A DNA stretch of 64,000 nucleotides from DATHRK01 sp035513295 (GTDB taxonomy: Bacteria; Gemmatimonadota; Gemmatimonadetes; Longimicrobiales; RSA9): assembly GCA_035513295.1 (NCBI GenBank), contig DATKCH010000097.1, positions 17,927 through 81,926 of the forward strand, given 5' to 3'. The first letter of the stretch is position 1; each line of letters starts with the position of its first letter. The position numbers were made by a program, and so were the translations under genes. Shown here in pieces: positions 15,231 to 26,545 of this stretch. The notes under the pieces were generated by a model that worked only from the letters and a program-made list of their open reading frames with translations, had not been told where the DNA came from and ran no database searches.

Positions 15231-15385
15231 TCCTGTCTCGCTTCAGAATGCGCCACGGTCGGGAATCGCCGCGGCCCGGTTACGCCGTAATGTGCAAACG
15301 GTCGCCCTCCAGCGCCAGCGGGACCATCCGCGCCGCCCGGCGCCCGGTTCGGGCCTCCCGCGCCGGTGTAACTGGCCCCGCCCCT

Positions 15386-16695
15386 TCAAACCGCGACCGG
15401 CGCGGCGCGCGCGCGCAGGGTCGGATAGAGCGGAAAGCGCTCCACCAGCTCCGCGACGGCGGCGCCGACGGCGTCCGCCACGGTGTCATCCTCGGGCGCG
15501 TCCAGGACATCGGCAATCCACCCGGCGACCGCGTCCATCTCCTCCAACCCCATCCCGCGCGTGGTCAGCGCCGCGGTGCCGATGCGCACGCCGGAGGTCA
15601 CGAACGGCGACCGCCGCTCCCCGGGGACCGTGTTCTTGTTGGTCGTGATGCCCGCTCGCTCCAGCGCCGCCTCCGCGTCCTTGCCCGTGAGGTCGCGCTC
15701 ACCGAGGTCCAGGAGGATCAGGTGGTTATCGGTGCCTCCGCTGACCAGGCCGTACCCGCGCGCGAGGAGCCCTTCCGCGAGCCTCCGGGCGTTGCCGACG
15801 ACGGCCTGGGCGTAGTCCGAGAACTCCCCGCGCAGGGCCTCGCCGAACGCGACCGCCTTGGCCGCGATTACGTGCATGAGCGGGCCTCCCTGCATGCCCG
15901 GAAAGACCGCCTTGTCCACCGCCTTGGCCCAGTCCACCGTCGTGAGCACGAACCCGCCCCGCGGGCCCCGGAGCGTCTTGTGGGTCGTGCTCGTGACGAT
16001 GTCGGCGTGCGGGACCGGACTGGGGTGCGCCCCGCCGGCCACCAGCCCCGCGATGTGCGCCATGTCCACGACGAGCACCGCGTCGACCTCGCGTGCGATC
16101 GCACCGAACGATTCGAAGTCGATGGTCCTGGGATAGGCGCTGGCCCCCGCCACGATCACCTTCGGCCTCTCGCTGCGTGCCAGGTCGCGGACCTGGTCGT
16201 AGTCGAGCCTGCCCGTGGACTCGTCCACGCCGTAGGCGACGATCCGGTAGAGCTGTCCGCTGAAATTGACCGGAGACCCGTGCGTGAGGTGTCCTCCGTG
16301 CGAGAGGTCCATCCCCAGGAGCGTCTCGCCCGGCTTCAGCGCGGCGAAATACGCCGCCATGTTCGCCTGCGCCCCGGAATGCGGCTGCACGTTGGCGTGG
16401 TCCGCGCCGAAGAGCCGCTTCGCCCGGTCGATGGCGAGGTTCTCCGCCCGGTCGACGACGTCGCAGCCCCCGTAGTAGCGCCGGCCGGGATAGCCCTCCG
16501 CGTATTTGTTCGTGGGCACGGTCCCCATCGCCTCGAGGACCGCGCGCGAGGTGAAGTTCTCGCTCGCGATGAGCTCCAGGCCGCCGTGCTGGCGCTCCGC
16601 TTCGTCGCGGATCACGTTGAAGATTTCGGGATCGCCTAGCCTCAGCGCCTGCATGGCCCCCTCCGAGCCCTCGATCGCCGCGGCGTCCCCCCGAC

Positions 16696-16699
<4 letters not shown>
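15386..16699 (-). CDS. glyA: Serine hydroxymethyltransferase
   Basis: PLP enzyme interconverting serine and glycine with tetrahydrofolate, the main source of one-carbon units. The 437-residue protein carries LELIASENFTSRAVLEAMG, NKYAEGYPGRRYYGG, the PLP-lysine segment VTSTTHKTLRGPRGG, and VRIGTAALTTRGM. The start at 16699 overlaps the upstream dehydrogenase stop (ATGA); an internal Met at MQALRLGDPE is an alternative closer to the usual N-terminus. The 155 bases between this gene and the Minf_1886-family gene hold nothing recognised. Confidence 0.96.
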
Positions 16700-17751
<1,052 letters not shown>

Positions 17752-17812
17752 GTCCTCTCCAGGTTGGGGTGCCCGCGCGAGGCGCGGGCATCGGATGCGC
17801 CCCGCGGCGGAC

Positions 17813-18949
17813 TCAGTCGTCGTAGAGCGAGCGCGCGATGATGACGCGCTGGATCTCGTTGGTGCCTTCGTAGATCTCGGTCGCCTTGGCGTCCCGCATC
17901 AGCTTCTCCACCGGGTAGTCCCGCATGTAGCCGTACCCGCCGAAGATCTGCACCGCCTGAGTGGTGATCCACATGGCGTTCTCGCTGGCGAATAGCTTCG
18001 CCATGGCCGCGTGGGCGGGAGTCGGCTCGGACCCCGCCCATCCCAGCAGGGCCGACGCCGCTGCCGCGCGCGTCGCCATGTCGGCGAGCTTGAACTGGAT
18101 GGCCTCGAAGTGCCTCAGCGACGTGCCGAACTGCTCGCGCTCGTCGGCGTACGCGCGCGCGTGCTCCAGCGCCGCGCGCGCGATCCCGACCGCCTGCGCG
18201 GCGATCCCCAGCCGGCCGACCCGCAGCCCGTCCATCGCGAGCTCCATCCCCTGCCCCGCGTCCCCGAGGAGCGCGTCGCCGGGCAGTCGCAAGTCCTCCA
18301 ACTCGACGGCGAGAATCTCGACGGAGCGCAGGCCCATGGTGGTTTCGCGCGCGCCGATGACGAAGCCATCGGCGCCCGTCGGGACGAGGAACATGCCGAA
18401 CGTCGCCGGTCCGCCGCCGCCCTCGTCCGTGCGCGCGACGACCAGGGCTAGCCCCGCGCTGCGGGCGTTGGTGACCCATTTCTTGGTTCCGGACAGCACC
18501 CACTCGTCGCCGTCCCGGCGCGCTTTCGTCTCCACCGCGCGCGCGTCGCTCCCGGCGCCCGGCTCCGAAAGCGCGAAGCAGGCGGTGAGCGCGCCGCTGG
18601 CCAGCTCGGACAGCCAGCGCGCCCGCTGGGCGTCGCTCCCGTATTCCTGGATCAGCCGCACGCCGAACGCGCTGTGGATGGACAGGGTCAGGCCGACCGC
18701 GGGCTCGCCCCACGAAAGCTCCTCCAGGACGGCCAGGTAGGTGGGCAGGTCGAAGTCCAGGCCGCCATACTCCGCCCGCGCGAGAAGGCCCCAGAATCCG
18801 AGCTCCGCCATGTGCGCCAGCGCGGCCGGGTCGATCGCCCGCGCGGCATCCCACGATTCCACGTGCGGCCGCAGCTCGGCGGTGGCGAAATCGCGCGCGA
18901 GCGCGCGGACCTGCGCCAGTTCGCCGCTCGCGGTCTCCACCGCGCTCAT
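17813..18949 (-). CDS. Acyl-CoA dehydrogenase
   Basis: FAD enzyme forming the trans-2,3 double bond in acyl-CoA. The 378-residue protein has the FAD/substrate signature CFALSEPGAGSDA and the C-terminal signature KLMRDAKATEIYEGTNEIQR. The Glu in YEGTNE is at the position of the catalytic base in short-chain acyl-CoA dehydrogenases. It clusters with 3-hydroxybutyryl-CoA dehydrogenase, thiolase and leucine dehydrogenase, so short-chain or branched-chain acyl-CoAs are likely substrates. Confidence 0.93.
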   Translation of the reverse strand: MSAVETASGELAQVRALARDFATAELRPHVESWDAARAIDPAALAHMAELGFWGLLARAEYGGLDFDLPTYLAVLEELSWGEPAVGLTLSIHSAFGVRLIQEYGSDAQRARWLSELASGALTACFALSEPGAGSDARAVETKARRDGDEWVLSGTKKWVTNARSAGLALVVARTDEGGGGPATFGMFLVPTGADGFVIGARETTMGLRSVEILAVELEDLRLPGDALLGDAGQGMELAMDGLRVGRLGIAAQAVGIARAALEHARAYADEREQFGTSLRHFEAIQFKLADMATRAAAASALLGWAGSEPTPAHAAMAKLFASENAMWITTQAVQIFGGYGYMRDYPVEKLMRDAKATEIYEGTNEIQRVIIARSLYDD

Positions 18950-18992
18950 GCGCGCCGAGCCCGCGCGCGAGCGTTAGGTCCGGACATCCCGG

Positions 18993-19901
<909 letters not shown>

Positions 19902-19908
19902 ACGCGTA

Positions 19909-20496
19909 TCAGCGCAGCGCGGATGCGACCCCCTTCCGGAGGCGGGCGGCGACGAGCGCCGCGATCAGGACCTTGACCGCGTCACCGGCCAGGAAGGGCA
20001 TGAAGCCCAGTTGCAGGGCGCGCTCCGTGTCGCCCGTCAGGACGGCCAGTTGGGCGACCCCGCCGGCGAACACGACGAGCGACGCGAGGAAGAGCCCGCC
20101 GGCGAGCCAGGCGTAGGCCGGAAGGCCCGCGCGCGGGCCTCGACGGCCCACCCAGCCAGCGGCGGCGGCGGCGGCGGGGAACGCCAACAGGTATCCGCCC
20201 GTGGGTCCGAACAGGTACGCCGGGCCGGCCCCCGCGGCGAACACCGGCAGACCGGCGATCCCCGCCGTCAGATAGGCCATCTGCGAGGCCGCGCCCAGCG
20301 TCGGTCCCAGCAGCGCGCCCGCGAGCAGCACGAACAGCGTCTGCAGCGTGACCGGTACCGCCGTGCCGGGCAGCGGAACCGCCGCGCGGGCGCCCACCGC
20401 GGTGAGCACCGCGAAGAGGAGAACCGCCAGGACCTTGAGCGCGCGCTGGGCGCTCCGGGACTCCGCCATGGTGGCGGTCAGTGAATTCGGCCTCAT
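19909..20496 (-). CDS. bioY: BioY-family biotin transporter
   Basis: A 195-residue integral membrane protein with about six hydrophobic segments. It carries the BioY core features VPVTLQTLFVLLAGALLGP, SQMAYLTAGIAGLPVFA and FGPTGGYLLAFP. BioY is the substrate-binding S component of ECF vitamin transporters and can act alone. No BioM/BioN-type energising genes are adjacent. It sits between thiolase and hydroxyacyl-CoA dehydrogenase, two bases from the thiolase stop; biotin uptake would serve biotin-dependent carboxylases of the same catabolism (inference). Confidence 0.92.
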   Translation of the reverse strand: MRPNSLTATMAESRSAQRALKVLAVLLFAVLTAVGARAAVPLPGTAVPVTLQTLFVLLAGALLGPTLGAASQMAYLTAGIAGLPVFAAGAGPAYLFGPTGGYLLAFPAAAAAAGWVGRRGPRAGLPAYAWLAGGLFLASLVVFAGGVAQLAVLTGDTERALQLGFMPFLAGDAVKVLIAALVAARLRKGVASALR

Positions 20497-20497
20497 G

Positions 20498-21709
20498 TCA
20501 GCTCCTGTCCACCGAGAGTGCCACCGCGTCTCCTCCCCCGAGGCAGAGCGTGGCGATTCCGCTTTCCGCGTCGCGATCCCGCATCGCGTGGAGCAGCGTC
20601 ACCAGGATGCGCGCTCCGGACGCGCCTATGGGGTGCCCGAGCGCGACCGCGCCTCCGTGCACGTTCACCCGCTCCCAGTCCCAGCCCAGCTCTCGGCCGT
20701 CGGCGAGCGCCTGAACCGCGAACGCTTCGTTGGCCTCGATCAGATCGTAGTCGTCGATCCCGCGGCCGTCCTTCTCCATGACGCGCCGGACCGCCGTGAC
20801 GGGCGCGAAGAACAGCTCCCTCGGCGCGACCGCCCCCGAGGAATAGGAGGCGACACGGGCCTGGATCTCCAGCCCGTGCGCACGCGCGTACTCCTCGCTG
20901 GCCACCACCAGCGCCGCGGCGCCGTCATTCAGACCCGGCGCGTTGCCGGCGGTCACGACGGGCTCCGAGACCTCGGGGGGGGCGTCGCGGTCGAACACGG
21001 TGGGCAACCGGCCGAGCGTCTCCGCGGTCGTGTCCCGCCGCGGCGACTCGTCCGCGGCGACGACCGTCGTACCCTTCCGCGAGCTGATCTCGATGGGCAC
21101 GATCTCCGCCTCGAACTTGCCGGCGTCCTGGGCCGCGATGGCCCGTTCGTGCGACCCCAGCGCGAACGCATCGGCGTCCTCGCGGGAGATGCCCGCCTTC
21201 CGGGCGGTGTACTCCGCGTGGCCGCCCATGTGGCAGGAATGAAAGCCGCAGAACAGCCCGTCGTGGAGCAGTCCGTCGACCATCGACTGATCGCCGAACT
21301 TCACCCCCGTGCGGTGGCCCGAGACGTAGTACGGGGCGTTCGACATGGACTCCATGCCGCCCGCGACTAGGACCCGGGCATCTCCGGCGCGGACCGCCTG
21401 CGCCGCGAGCATCACCGCCTGCAGGCCGGAGCCGCATACGCGGCTCACGCCCATCGCGCCGACGTTGTCGGGACACCCGCCCGCGAGCGCGGCCTGGCGC
21501 GCGGGCGCCTGGCCGAGGCCGGCGGACAGGACGTTTCCGAGGATCACGTCGTCGATGTCGGCGGCGTCGATCCCCGAGCGGTCGAGAGCGGCGCGGATGG
21601 CCACGGCGCCCAGGTCGGTCGCGGACCTGCTGGCCAGCCCGCCGAGAAAGCGCCCGATCGGCGTGCGCGCGGATCCCACGATGACCGCGGTGCGCCGCGG
21701 ATCGCTCAT
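20498..21709 (-). CDS. Acetyl-CoA acetyltransferase (thiolase)
   Basis: A 403-residue thiolase. It has the acyl-accepting cysteine in GVSRVCGSGLQAV, the catalytic histidine in GGAVALGHPIGASGAR, and the second cysteine in TLCLGGGDA. NEAFAVQAL matches the family's NEAFA box. It could act in degradation (thiolysis) or in acetoacetyl-CoA formation. It heads the catabolic run thiolase-bioY-hydroxyacyl-CoA dehydrogenase-acyl-CoA dehydrogenase-leucine dehydrogenase. Confidence 0.95.
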   Translation of the reverse strand: MSDPRRTAVIVGSARTPIGRFLGGLASRSATDLGAVAIRAALDRSGIDAADIDDVILGNVLSAGLGQAPARQAALAGGCPDNVGAMGVSRVCGSGLQAVMLAAQAVRAGDARVLVAGGMESMSNAPYYVSGHRTGVKFGDQSMVDGLLHDGLFCGFHSCHMGGHAEYTARKAGISREDADAFALGSHERAIAAQDAGKFEAEIVPIEISSRKGTTVVAADESPRRDTTAETLGRLPTVFDRDAPPEVSEPVVTAGNAPGLNDGAAALVVASEEYARAHGLEIQARVASYSSGAVAPRELFFAPVTAVRRVMEKDGRGIDDYDLIEANEAFAVQALADGRELGWDWERVNVHGGAVALGHPIGASGARILVTLLHAMRDRDAESGIATLCLGGGDAVALSVDRS

Positions 21710-21885
21710 ATCTCCTCCAACGATTTGCTCAGCAGGACGCGCCGAAACGGCGACGCGGGGGCGAAAGATAGCGATATGCCGAGGTCGGGTCTAGCACGCC
21801 CGCGCGCGCAGGCGCGCGAGGGATGTCCGGCGTCGGGCGCGCTCCGAAGCGCTCCGCCGGTGCCCCGGCGAGCGCCGTCCCGGAC

Positions 21886-22761
21886 TCAGCCGGGGATCAG
21901 CTCCGGCCGCGCCGACGTCGGGTCGAGGCGGCCCCACGGCTGGTCCGGGTCGTGCTCGAATACGAGCAGCCAGTCCTCCTCGCGAGCCCTCGCCAGCAAC
22001 GACCGCTTGCTCTCCAGCGTTACCAACGGCTCCAGGTCGTAGCCCATGATCCAGGGGAGCGGCAGGTGCGCCACCGTCGGAACCAGGTCGGCCAGGAAGC
22101 ACGCCACCTCGCCGCCGGACTCGATGCGCACCGACTGGTGGTGGGGCGTGTGGCCGGGGGTCCTGAGGACTCGGACTCCCGGGACCACGTCCATCTCCCC
22201 CTCCAGGAAGTCGAAGAGCTCGGCCTCCGCGACGGGATCGTAGTTGGGCGGCAGGTAGCTCGCGCGCACGCGCTCGTTGTCACGATGCGCGAATTCGTAC
22301 TCGGCCCGCTGGACGAGGTACCGTGCGCCGGGGAAGGACGGCTCCGCGACCCGCTCGTCCACACGGCGCGTGTTGCCCCCGGCGTGGTCGAAATGCAGGT
22401 GGGTGTTGACGACGTAGTCCACGTCGTCCGGTGCGAATCCGGCCGCCCGGATGGCGTCCTCCAGGCGGGTCGGATCGCCCTCGTTGCTTATGCCGTAGAT
22501 GTCCAGGAAGCGGTCCGACTCCTTGTTCCCCGCGCCCGTGTCGACAAGCACGAGCGCGTCCGCGCTCTCGATGAGGAGGCAGCGAAGCGCGAGCGAGATG
22601 CGGTTGCGGTCGTCGGCGGGAGCGCGCCGCTCCCACATGGGCTTGGGCACGACCCCGAACATCGCGCCGCCATCCAGCCGAATCGCTCCGGCGTCGAGCG
22701 CGTGCAGGCGGAAGTCCCCCAGGGTTCGCGAAGCGACGAGCGGCCCGTCGGAAGGATTCAT
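21886..22761 (-). CDS. Metallo-beta-lactamase-fold hydrolase
   Basis: A 291-residue protein (ATG at 22761). It carries the zinc motif NTHLHFDHAGG (residues ~119-129), further metal ligands in LRTPGHTPHH and FLADLVPT, and a late His in FEHDP. The N-terminus resembles the AttM/YtnP-like branch, members of which include lactonases. The substrate cannot be set from sequence. It overlaps nothing; the DnaQ-like gene lies 29 bases upstream. The 176 bases downstream (21710-21885) contain a GC-rich inverted repeat at about 21799-21822 and no gene. Confidence 0.82.
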   Translation of the reverse strand: MNPSDGPLVASRTLGDFRLHALDAGAIRLDGGAMFGVVPKPMWERRAPADDRNRISLALRCLLIESADALVLVDTGAGNKESDRFLDIYGISNEGDPTRLEDAIRAAGFAPDDVDYVVNTHLHFDHAGGNTRRVDERVAEPSFPGARYLVQRAEYEFAHRDNERVRASYLPPNYDPVAEAELFDFLEGEMDVVPGVRVLRTPGHTPHHQSVRIESGGEVACFLADLVPTVAHLPLPWIMGYDLEPLVTLESKRSLLARAREEDWLLVFEHDPDQPWGRLDPTSARPELIPG

Positions 22762-22790
22762 TCGGTTCCTCGGTTCGGACGGCGCCGCCG

Positions 22791-23762
22791 TCAGGCCCAC
22801 TCCATGGATCGCGGCAGAGAGGAACGGCGGCGCGATTTCGAGCCAGCCGGCTTCAGCAGCGTGCGCAGGTCGGCAAGCGTGGGCGCGGCTCGCTCCTCCG
22901 CGCGCTCGATCAGTCGGACCAGCAGCGCGGCGGTCGCGCGCGCATCGCCCCAGGCTCGGTGCCTGGCTTCGTTGGGGATGCCGAAGTAGCGGGACAACGC
23001 GTCCAGCGAGCGGCTCCGGACCTCTGGCACGAGACGCCGCGACATGCGCACCGTACACAGGCGCACCCGGCTCGGGACGCGCCGGCGGCAGAGATCGAAT
23101 TCGCCCCGCAGGAAGCGCCAGTCGAAGCCGACGTTGTGCGCCACCAGGACCCTGCCCCGCAGCATCGCCTGGACGGACTGGGCCACGTCCGCGAACCTCG
23201 GCGCGGCGTCCACCATCTCCTGCGATATGCTCGTGAGCCTCCGGATCGCGGGCGGGATGGTCCGGCCCGGGTTGACGAGCGAGCGGAACTCGCCGCGATA
23301 CTCGCCGCCGCCGGACAGGCACACGATCCCGACCTCGGTGACGCGGTGACCGAACGCGCCGGAGCCGCCCGTCGTCTCCACGTCGACGACCGCGTATTCG
23401 AGACCCACGAGCCTGTCCCCCTCGCCGATCGCGGCCTCGGCCGGGCGCACGGGCGCGCCCGGCCCCGGGAGACCTCCGGGTCCGGCCGACAGGCCCCAGG
23501 GGATGGGCTGGGGGACCGTGGGGTGGCACGGCGCGGCGGGCGCCTCCCGGACGATCGTACGGTCCGCGGGGGCGGGCCGGTAGGCGCGCTGGCGGTAGCG
23601 CGTCTCCACCCCGTCGAGGGCTCCGCGAGCGGCCGCGAGCCGGGTCTCCCGGTCCGCGAACCAGAGCTCCCGGCCGTCGCCCTCCCCCGCCGGCCCTCTT
23701 TTCCCCTCCCCGGCAGGCGGATCTACCAGGCCTCCGCCCTGCGTACCGGTAGCGTCATGCAT
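22791..23762 (-). CDS. DnaQ-like 3'-5' exonuclease
   Basis: A 323-residue protein with a DEDDh exonuclease domain from about residue 120. Visible are AVVDVETTGGSGAF (Asp, Glu), AHNVGFDWRFLRGEFD (Asp), and ARHRAWGDARATAALL (His, Asp). The N-terminal ~115 residues are Pro/Gly-rich and of low complexity. This may be a stand-alone proofreading subunit or an RNase T/Pol III epsilon-like repair nuclease. The listed start overlaps the end of arcA by 40 bases, so the true start may be further in. Confidence 0.82.
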   Translation of the reverse strand: MHDATGTQGGGLVDPPAGEGKRGPAGEGDGRELWFADRETRLAAARGALDGVETRYRQRAYRPAPADRTIVREAPAAPCHPTVPQPIPWGLSAGPGGLPGPGAPVRPAEAAIGEGDRLVGLEYAVVDVETTGGSGAFGHRVTEVGIVCLSGGGEYRGEFRSLVNPGRTIPPAIRRLTSISQEMVDAAPRFADVAQSVQAMLRGRVLVAHNVGFDWRFLRGEFDLCRRRVPSRVRLCTVRMSRRLVPEVRSRSLDALSRYFGIPNEARHRAWGDARATAALLVRLIERAEERAAPTLADLRTLLKPAGSKSRRRSSLPRSMEWA

Positions 23763-24997
23763 CGGGCACCGCCTCCCCCCCGGACCAGTTCCGCCCCATC
23801 GAAGGTGATCACCGCCCGCTGATCATCGGCGATCTCCTCCTGCCCCGTCAAGAAATCCACCGCGTCCACGATCCGGTAGCCGGCCGCGCGCTCCATCTCG
23901 TGGTAGGTGTGCTCGTTGCGGCCGTACCCGAGCAGGAGGCCGGGCCGGATCGCCATGAAGTTGCACCCGCTGGACCACTGCTCCCTTTCCTGGTTGGTCC
24001 TGCGGGAACCACCGCACCGTATAGGTTCGAGCGGCAGGCCCACCGCCTTCAGCGCGGCGAAGAAGTCCTTCTGCTCGCGCATTCCCTTCCGCCCCGCGCG
24101 GTAGTGCAGCACGGAGGCCCGGCCGGGTCCGATGAACTCGGGCGGAAAGACCACGCCGTGCTCCGCGTCGATCATCGTGAAGATCATGTCGAGGTGGATC
24201 ATCGCCCGGTCCGTGGGCAGGACCACGACCAGAATGTCGCGCACGCCCTGCTCCGTCACGAGCCGTTCGGAAAGCGCGTCGAAGGCGCCCGGGCTGGAGC
24301 GCTCCGACAGGCCCATCACGACCAGGTCCCGCCTCAGGACGTGGATGTCGCCGCCCTCGATCGTGTAGCCGCCCCGACGCTCCTCGCTGCCGTCGTAGAT
24401 CAGACCGGAATTCGAAAGCGCCGGGTGATAGGTGAACAGCGCCTTCATGAGGAGCTCCTCGGTCCAGCGCGCGGTGTACCGCATGGAGCCGATGACGGCC
24501 CCGTCCCCCACGACCATCGCCGCGTCGCGCGTGTAGAACAGGTTGGGCAATGGCGGCAGGTCGTAGCCCTGCACCCCGAGCAGCCGCTGCAGGGGCCCCT
24601 CGGTGACCTCCCGCCCCTCGATGAAGTACGTCACGAGCTCTCCGGGTTCGAGCTCGCGCAGGCGCGCCGCGAGCGGCTCGGAGTGGATCATCTCCGCAGC
24701 GCGGTCGACCAGGAACCGCCGAGCGTCCCCGCTCTCGCACAGGTCCCGCAGCAGGTCGCGCACCTCGTAGACCTCGGCGAAGCGCGCCAGGATCGACTTG
24801 AACACGTGGTGCTCGGCGCGCGCGGCCTCGAGATCGATGATGTCGTCGTACAGGAAGTCGGAGCGCGTCGCGGGGGTGACCGCTAGGAGCTCGGGCCCCG
24901 GCGTGTGGCAGATCACGGCCTCCAGCGCCCCTATTTCCGAGGAAACGTGCACCGCCTGCGACGACCGCCGTCTTCTGGCGAGCGTGCCGGCGTTCAT
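23723..24997 (-). CDS. arcA: Arginine deiminase
   Basis: Hydrolyses arginine to citrulline and ammonia. The 424-residue protein has the guanidino-group-modifying-enzyme layout: an N-terminal CHTPGPELL segment, LFYTRDAAMVV, IEGGDIHVL (Glu/Asp), MIHLDMIFTMID (catalytic His), and the nucleophile Cys413 in GGGGARCMTLPV. No arcB (ornithine carbamoyltransferase) or arcC (carbamate kinase) is nearby. Energy yield would therefore need genes elsewhere. It is second in a rex-arcA operon (ATGA overlap), which puts it under redox control. Confidence 0.93.
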   Translation of the reverse strand: MNAGTLARRRRSSQAVHVSSEIGALEAVICHTPGPELLAVTPATRSDFLYDDIIDLEAARAEHHVFKSILARFAEVYEVRDLLRDLCESGDARRFLVDRAAEMIHSEPLAARLRELEPGELVTYFIEGREVTEGPLQRLLGVQGYDLPPLPNLFYTRDAAMVVGDGAVIGSMRYTARWTEELLMKALFTYHPALSNSGLIYDGSEERRGGYTIEGGDIHVLRRDLVVMGLSERSSPGAFDALSERLVTEQGVRDILVVVLPTDRAMIHLDMIFTMIDAEHGVVFPPEFIGPGRASVLHYRAGRKGMREQKDFFAALKAVGLPLEPIRCGGSRRTNQEREQWSSGCNFMAIRPGLLLGYGRNEHTYHEMERAAGYRIVDAVDFLTGQEEIADDQRAVITFDGAELVRGGGGARCMTLPVRRAEAW

Positions 24998-25641
24998 TCG
25001 CCGCCCCGGTGCGCGTCTCGCCGGGCCTCCGCGAGCGCGTACGACAGACCTTCCAGTTCGACCGCCATGTTCACCGTGCGCAACGCCACGCCATCGGGCA
25101 CCTCGAGCGCGGCCGGGGCGAAGTTCAGGATGGCGCGGGCGCCCGCCCCCACCGCGCGGTCCACCACGCGCTGGGCCGCGCCGGCCGGCACCGCGACGAT
25201 GACGATGTCGATCTCGCGCTCGACCAGCTCACGCTCCATGTCGTCGTCGGAGCACACCGGGATGCCCTGGATGGTGCTCCCCACCTTGTCCGGGTCGGCG
25301 TCGAAGCCGAGCACGATGTGGAAGCCCTCGCTGCGAAACTCACGGTAGCCCATCAGGGCGCCCCCGATCCTGCCGGTGCCGACCACGGCCACGCGCCAGG
25401 GGCGGCGCAGGCCCAGGATGTCGCGCAGGGCACCCGCCAGTTCGGCCACCGGATAGCCGAGTCCGCGCTTGCCGAACGTGCCGAACACCGACAGGTCCTT
25501 GCGCACCTGCGCGGCGGTGGTGCCGGCGCGGGCGGCGAGGTCCCCGCTGGAGACGGTCAGCCGGCCCTGGTCCTGGAATTCCCGGAGATGGCGGCGATAC
25601 AGCGACAGGCGGAGGACGGTGGAGTCTGAGACCTTCTTCAT
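24994..25641 (-). CDS. rex: Redox-sensing transcriptional repressor Rex
   Basis: Senses the NADH/NAD+ ratio and represses fermentative or anaerobic genes when NADH is low. The 215-residue protein has an N-terminal winged helix (SSGDLAARAGTTAAQVRKDL and FGTFGKRGLGYPV) and a Rossmann domain with VAVVGTGRIGGALMGY. A perfect Rex operator lies 16 bases upstream of its ATG, so autoregulation is very likely. It overlaps arcA by ATGA. Confidence 0.96.
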   Translation of the reverse strand: MKKVSDSTVLRLSLYRRHLREFQDQGRLTVSSGDLAARAGTTAAQVRKDLSVFGTFGKRGLGYPVAELAGALRDILGLRRPWRVAVVGTGRIGGALMGYREFRSEGFHIVLGFDADPDKVGSTIQGIPVCSDDDMERELVEREIDIVIVAVPAGAAQRVVDRAVGAGARAILNFAPAALEVPDGVALRTVNMAVELEGLSYALAEARRDAHRGGE

Positions 25642-25656
25642 GGCGGCCCGCGCTGC

Positions 25657-25674
25657 TTGTGAATCGATTCACAA
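25657..25674. promoter_or_regulatory. Rex operator
   Basis: TTGTGAATCGATTCACAA is a perfect 18-bp palindrome and matches the classic Rex consensus TTGTGAA-N4-TTCACAA at every fixed position. It lies 16-33 bases upstream of the rex start codon, where binding would block transcription of rex-arcA. Confidence 0.93.
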
Positions 25675-25702
25675 AGCAAGCTACCCGCGCCGGAGAGGCT
25701 CG

Positions 25703-26461
25703 TCAAACCGCCGCTGCCGGCCCTGGCAGCACCATCTCCAGCCGGCTTTCCGCGTCCCCCGGGACGAACCGCAGGCGGCCGCCGATCAGGGCGGCCGTGA
25801 CCGCCGCCACGGCGACCCTCAGCCAGGATCCCGGGGGCGCTCCCTCTCCGGCCTCCGGGACCGCCTCCAGGGCCGCGGTCAGCACCTCCATGGCGCTCCC
25901 TCCGGCGGCCGGCGCGGGGATCCAGAGCCAGTCACCTCCCGGGCCGAGCCAGGTCGCCTTCAGCCAGCCATCCTCCGCATCCTGCACGCCGGGGAGGGTA
26001 ATCACGATGCGCCCCGACGGCGCCTCCCTGGCGACCGCCGTGGTGGCGAGGATCAGCACCCGCTCCAGGCGCTTGGCGTCCGTCTGCACTAGACGGGGCG
26101 AGCCCCCGCCGCGCACTTCGAAGGGCGCGCCCTCCCGGGCGAGCGCCAACGCGTAGGCCTCAACGTCCTCGTTCAGATGCGCGATCGACAGCGACTCGAG
26201 CTCCGGCGCGGGAGGGCTTCCGACCGCGAGGCCGGCGAGGTCGACAGCGCCGTTGACGAGGTGCGTGAGCTGCCTGGCGGCGACCCCGATGCGGTCGACC
26301 GCGTGTCCCACCTTTTCGTCCAGCTCCCCCAGGATACCCTCGGAGAGCAGCTCCTGGTGCCCGAGGATGGATGACAGCGGCGTCCGGAACTCGTGTCCGA
26401 TCTCCTCCAGCAACGCGCGCGTGAACGCGTCGGCCGCCGGTGCGCGATCCTCCGCCGTCAT
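25703..26461 (-). CDS. HisKA-domain protein lacking a recognisable ATPase domain
   Basis: A 252-residue protein from the ATG at 26461. It has a well-formed dimerisation/phospho-acceptor helix, EEIGHEFRTPLSSILGHQELL, with the expected His. The C-terminal ~130 residues sit where a HATPase domain should be, but no N box, DxGxG or GxGL motif is visible. Instead there are blocks such as RIVITLPGV and GGSAMEVLTAALEAV. It may be a degenerate kinase acting as a phosphotransfer or scaffold partner. No response regulator is adjacent. Confidence 0.7.
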   Translation of the reverse strand: MTAEDRAPAADAFTRALLEEIGHEFRTPLSSILGHQELLSEGILGELDEKVGHAVDRIGVAARQLTHLVNGAVDLAGLAVGSPPAPELESLSIAHLNEDVEAYALALAREGAPFEVRGGGSPRLVQTDAKRLERVLILATTAVAREAPSGRIVITLPGVQDAEDGWLKATWLGPGGDWLWIPAPAAGGSAMEVLTAALEAVPEAGEGAPPGSWLRVAVAAVTAALIGGRLRFVPGDAESRLEMVLPGPAAAV

Positions 26462-26545
26462 GGTCTCTCCCTCCAGGTCTGCCTGGCGATTCCTCGACTC
26501 GCGGACGCACTGCAAGACCCCTGCTCGCGACCCGCCGCTCCCGCG

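Noticed and set aside
15280..15385. Possible short coding stretch downstream of glyA ending in ALEGDRLHITA
   Set aside because: It has no start of its own outside the glyA-overlapping frame and no ribosome-binding site; too weak to call a gene.
21799..21822. GC-rich inverted repeat after the metallo-hydrolase gene
   Set aside because: Composed of alternating CG repeats that form by chance at this GC content, with no T tract; not called a terminator.
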